This document shows, piece after piece, positions 5,070-7,277 of a stretch of DNA of 7,277 nucleotides (its first letter is position 1; each line of letters opens with the position of its first letter). The notes beneath the pieces were generated by a model, which saw nothing but the letters and a program-made list of their open reading frames with translations, had not been told where the DNA came from and ran no database searches. Both the position numbers and the translations under genes were made by a program. The stretch comes from Methylococcaceae bacterium. GTDB lineage: Bacteria > Pseudomonadota > Gammaproteobacteria > Methylococcales > Methylomonadaceae. The stretch spans positions 1 through 7,277 of the forward strand of contig CANNLO010000238.1 of NCBI GenBank assembly GCA_947505055.1, read 5' to 3'.

Positions 5070-7226
5070 TTATTTGCGAACCGAGGCTAAAATCAGGTCC
5101 TGATCTAATACGATAAGCATTTTTCCGGACGTATTGCTTTCAGGAATATTGACCAATGATTTTATGTAGCCCCCGTCACCACGTAATAAGTCATTAACTG
5201 GCAATATTTGAGATCGTTCAAAGGAAGGAATTGCATCAAGCCCATCAACCAAAAGCCCAATCGGGCCTTGTTCAGTTCGGACAATAATGATTGCGCCTGT
5301 TGTTTTTTCTTGCGTATCCAAGTCAATAGTCTTATTGGTCAAAATTCTGCCATCAATAACAAGAATGGGGATATTTTCATTTATGCCATCGGGACTATTA
5401 TCACAATACATAATACTGCCAACAATATAGGATTTCACCCCTGGCAACGTATTAATCTGGGTTACATCAACAGCTTCCAACACATCGGCAGCAGTAAATG
5501 CATAAAGATCAGAGCCTATATAAAACGTCGCGAGATCAATAGCTTCTCCAGTTATAGGCTCTTGAGGATAAGCGATAACTTCACGTTGTTCTGAACCAAT
5601 AGCTTCGGCTTTATCGCCGATTGGAATAAACACGAAGGCGGCCACATCATTATGATAATCTCCGGTTGTTTTAAACTCTCGATAACCGCGAGAAGAGTAA
5701 CATCCGACAGCATAGTACTTCTTGTTATAGAGTACGATTTTAGATTTACCCGTACCTTCTTGTAGCTCAAAAAACTCAGGATCAATCCATAGAATTTCAC
5801 CGTTCTTGTAATTGGCCCCATCGGTTGAAGCAATAATTCGTCCGCTGGGTCGTTCCACAAACAGCCCGAAAGATCCGGCTTTGTCAGGCAAGCAATCCTC
5901 AAGCATATGTTTAAATTCGGGAGTTGAGTCAAAAACAATGCCAATACCACCAACCACGATGCTCTGGTCATCTGCATGCCGAATGGCTGCATTGTAAACA
6001 TAGGTTGGGCTTCCCCCATATAGCCAAGATCCTTCGAACAGAGACACACGGTATTCCTGAGGTGAATTTAATGAAAATGTTTCTTGTGCGTAACTGGCGT
6101 TCACCTGCTTGCCTAAAGTATCTAACGGATCACCATGCAGATTGGACTCAGCTACAATAGTGCCCTTGATATCATAAATAAAAAGGCGGGTGTAGACGGT
6201 ATAAAGTGTGTTGATATAGGTCAGAATAGTTGTTATTTTCGCTTTATCAGCAGGACTTAGAGGGCCTGTGGATAAAATGCGTCGTATTTCCGAAGTTAAT
6301 GCCCACCACCGACAATCATTACTGCGCTCATATAAGTTTCGATCCATAATATCAATCATCAGTCGGGCGATAGATTCAGCATTACGAAGTTCAGAGGTAA
6401 TCATTGTGGTATGCAGCTTATTGCTAGAATCAGCAAGTGCCTGAGCCGTGCGCGTACCCATCGAACGAATCTGTCTTAAAATTGCCTTAAGCGATAACAG
6501 ATTGCCATGCTCGTTTGTTGCCATAACTTGGCCATTCCAGATAATTCGATGCAGAAACAGGTTAATGTCGTCGGCAGCGCCGGCAATGATGCTGGATAGT
6601 TCAGGGACTAGCGAGTCGCTATGACGCAGTATTTCTGCATTGATCTCTTTATCAGAAGCTGAAGAACCAAATGCTGACTGTAATGGAATCATCGCGTGCC
6701 CATACCATTCTTGTCCGGCGTATCCTTGATAGGGTCGACCCCGGTGGGTTACGGATAGATATTCACGTCCGGCAAAGTCGATCACACCGTAATCATCATC
6801 TTCTGGAACAGCTTCAATAATACGACCAATCGGTACATGATCAGAATCACTTGTGGCAATCACTACAGAATCAGCATTTAGCAATAACATGACCGCTTTG
6901 TCGCCTTTCTTCTGCAGGCTGCGAAATATACCCTCCATCTCGTTATCAAAACGAAATGATAGACATAAAACGCCAATCACCGAGTCATCAACTGGATCTA
7001 CGATTCGTTTTGAATAGATAAGGGCTCGCTCTATGCCGGGTCGAAGACTGGTTTTCCCGAAGGTTTCCACATAGTCCTTCGTTGAGTGCAAAGTCTGTTG
7101 GATAATCGGACCGGAAACATTTTGAACAATTTTTGGTGTGCTGCGGTCAAGTCTGGCTAAGATGTGACTATGGGTATCGAGAATAATAATGTCGTCATAA
7201 ACGGTGTATTTTGCGGCATCCTTCAT
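5070..7226 (-). CDS. Tandem Cache-domain protein with C-terminal CheW domain (possibly N-terminally truncated)
   Basis: This 718-residue frame has a first Cache-like region at about 5-185 ('YTVYDDIIILDT', 'VIGVLCLSF', 'AVMLLLNADSVVIATS'), a helical linker at about 190-285, a second Cache-like unit at about 290-540 starting with the helix DRNLYERSNDCRWW, then 'YTVYTRLFIYD', 'VVGGIGIVFD' and 'SGRIIAST'. A CheW domain follows at about 562-718, with 'FYIGSDLYAF', 'ILVIDGRIL' and 'GPIGLLVDGLDAI'. CheW domains couple receptors to the CheA kinase. No signal peptide or membrane segment is present, even between Cache 2 and CheW, so this part must be cytosolic, whereas Cache domains are usually periplasmic. 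Cache 1 lacks the N-terminal helix seen in Cache 2. The frame stays open upstream except for TGA at 7233-7235, so the gene may be broken or the start may lie beyond the window. Confidence 0.85.
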   Translation of the reverse strand: MKDAAKYTVYDDIIILDTHSHILARLDRSTPKIVQNVSGPIIQQTLHSTKDYVETFGKTSLRPGIERALIYSKRIVDPVDDSVIGVLCLSFRFDNEMEGIFRSLQKKGDKAVMLLLNADSVVIATSDSDHVPIGRIIEAVPEDDDYGVIDFAGREYLSVTHRGRPYQGYAGQEWYGHAMIPLQSAFGSSASDKEINAEILRHSDSLVPELSSIIAGAADDINLFLHRIIWNGQVMATNEHGNLLSLKAILRQIRSMGTRTAQALADSSNKLHTTMITSELRNAESIARLMIDIMDRNLYERSNDCRWWALTSEIRRILSTGPLSPADKAKITTILTYINTLYTVYTRLFIYDIKGTIVAESNLHGDPLDTLGKQVNASYAQETFSLNSPQEYRVSLFEGSWLYGGSPTYVYNAAIRHADDQSIVVGGIGIVFDSTPEFKHMLEDCLPDKAGSFGLFVERPSGRIIASTDGANYKNGEILWIDPEFFELQEGTGKSKIVLYNKKYYAVGCYSSRGYREFKTTGDYHNDVAAFVFIPIGDKAEAIGSEQREVIAYPQEPITGEAIDLATFYIGSDLYAFTAADVLEAVDVTQINTLPGVKSYIVGSIMYCDNSPDGINENIPILVIDGRILTNKTIDLDTQEKTTGAIIIVRTEQGPIGLLVDGLDAIPSFERSQILPVNDLLRGDGGYIKSLVNIPESNTSGKMLIVLDQDLILASVRK

Positions 7227-7228
7227 AA

Positions 7229-7234
7229 CCCCTC
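7229..7234 (-). promoter_or_regulatory. GAGGGG ribosome-binding-like site before ATG 7226
   Basis: GAGGGG ends two bases before the ATG and its GAGG core sits four bases away, closer than usual. It overlaps the in-frame TGA (7235-7233). If used, it would allow translation to start or restart at 7226 after the stop, giving the 718-residue product. Confidence 0.4.
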
Positions 7235-7277
7235 AAAAGTAGTTGACACTTTTCAGAGCCAATAAATCGGCAACAAA
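7233..7277 (-). pseudogene. 5' coding extension of the Cache-CheW gene interrupted by TGA
   Basis: In the same frame as the Cache-CheW gene, the 14 codons between the window edge and the TGA (7235-7233) read FVADLLALKSVNYF. After the TGA comes G-V and then the annotated start MKDAAKYTVY. Read through, this is a plausible amphipathic helix leading into the YTVY strand, which is what the second Cache unit has before its own YTVY. I infer a nonsense mutation or base-call error in a longer gene. The alternative is the end of an unrelated upstream gene. Confidence 0.45.

Noticed and set aside
5208..5594. 128-codon plus-strand open frame opposite the CheW domain
   Set aside because: It is an antisense shadow of the conserved CheW coding sequence with no recognisable protein features.
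5552..6049. 165-codon minus-strand frame inside the Cache-CheW gene
   Set aside because: It overlaps the second Cache unit in another frame; the composition is not protein-like and the Cache frame is clearly the coding one.

Overview
The window looks like an accessory stretch of a free-living gammaproteobacterial chromosome with moderate AT content. The reasons are indirect: a multi-PAS diguanylate cyclase, a Cache/CheW chemotaxis-type protein, a lipobox lipoprotein, and degenerate intergenic repeats of a kind I associate with aquatic gammaproteobacteria such as Methylococcales. The genus cannot be fixed from the sequence.

Layout, left to right. All clear genes are on the minus strand. 1-83: start of a partial, unrecognised gene running off the left edge. 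150-1112: lipoprotein with a YajG-like N-terminal half and C-terminal HEAT-like repeats. 1113-1858: mostly non-coding. It holds a candidate plus-strand 46-codon gene (1584-1724) with a good sigma70-type promoter and two inverted repeats, then a repeat-like patch. 1859-3931: diguanylate cyclase, four PAS domains followed by GGEEF, with an intact RxxD inhibitory site. 3932-4386: leader of the cyclase plus a patchwork of degenerate repeats and a weak terminator. 4387-4994: a PAS-domain ORF that loses its frame just after the PAS fold. The next ~35 codons, in the -1 frame, are the C-terminal half of an unrelated small-protein family with the core IRVIDESGEDYLYP, so two broken genes appear to be joined here. 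5070-7226: soluble protein with two Cache-like regions and a C-terminal CheW domain. The frame stays open upstream of its ATG to the window edge except for one TGA at 7233-7235.

Together the region is a sensory and signalling neighbourhood: a Cache-CheW protein, a PAS sensor remnant and a c-di-GMP synthase, all co-oriented. Two of the three signalling loci show signs of decay or rearrangement: the in-frame TGA in the Cache-CheW gene and the PAS/small-protein junction. Only the cyclase and the HEAT lipoprotein look fully intact. No CRISPR array, tRNA, rRNA or complete insertion sequence was seen.
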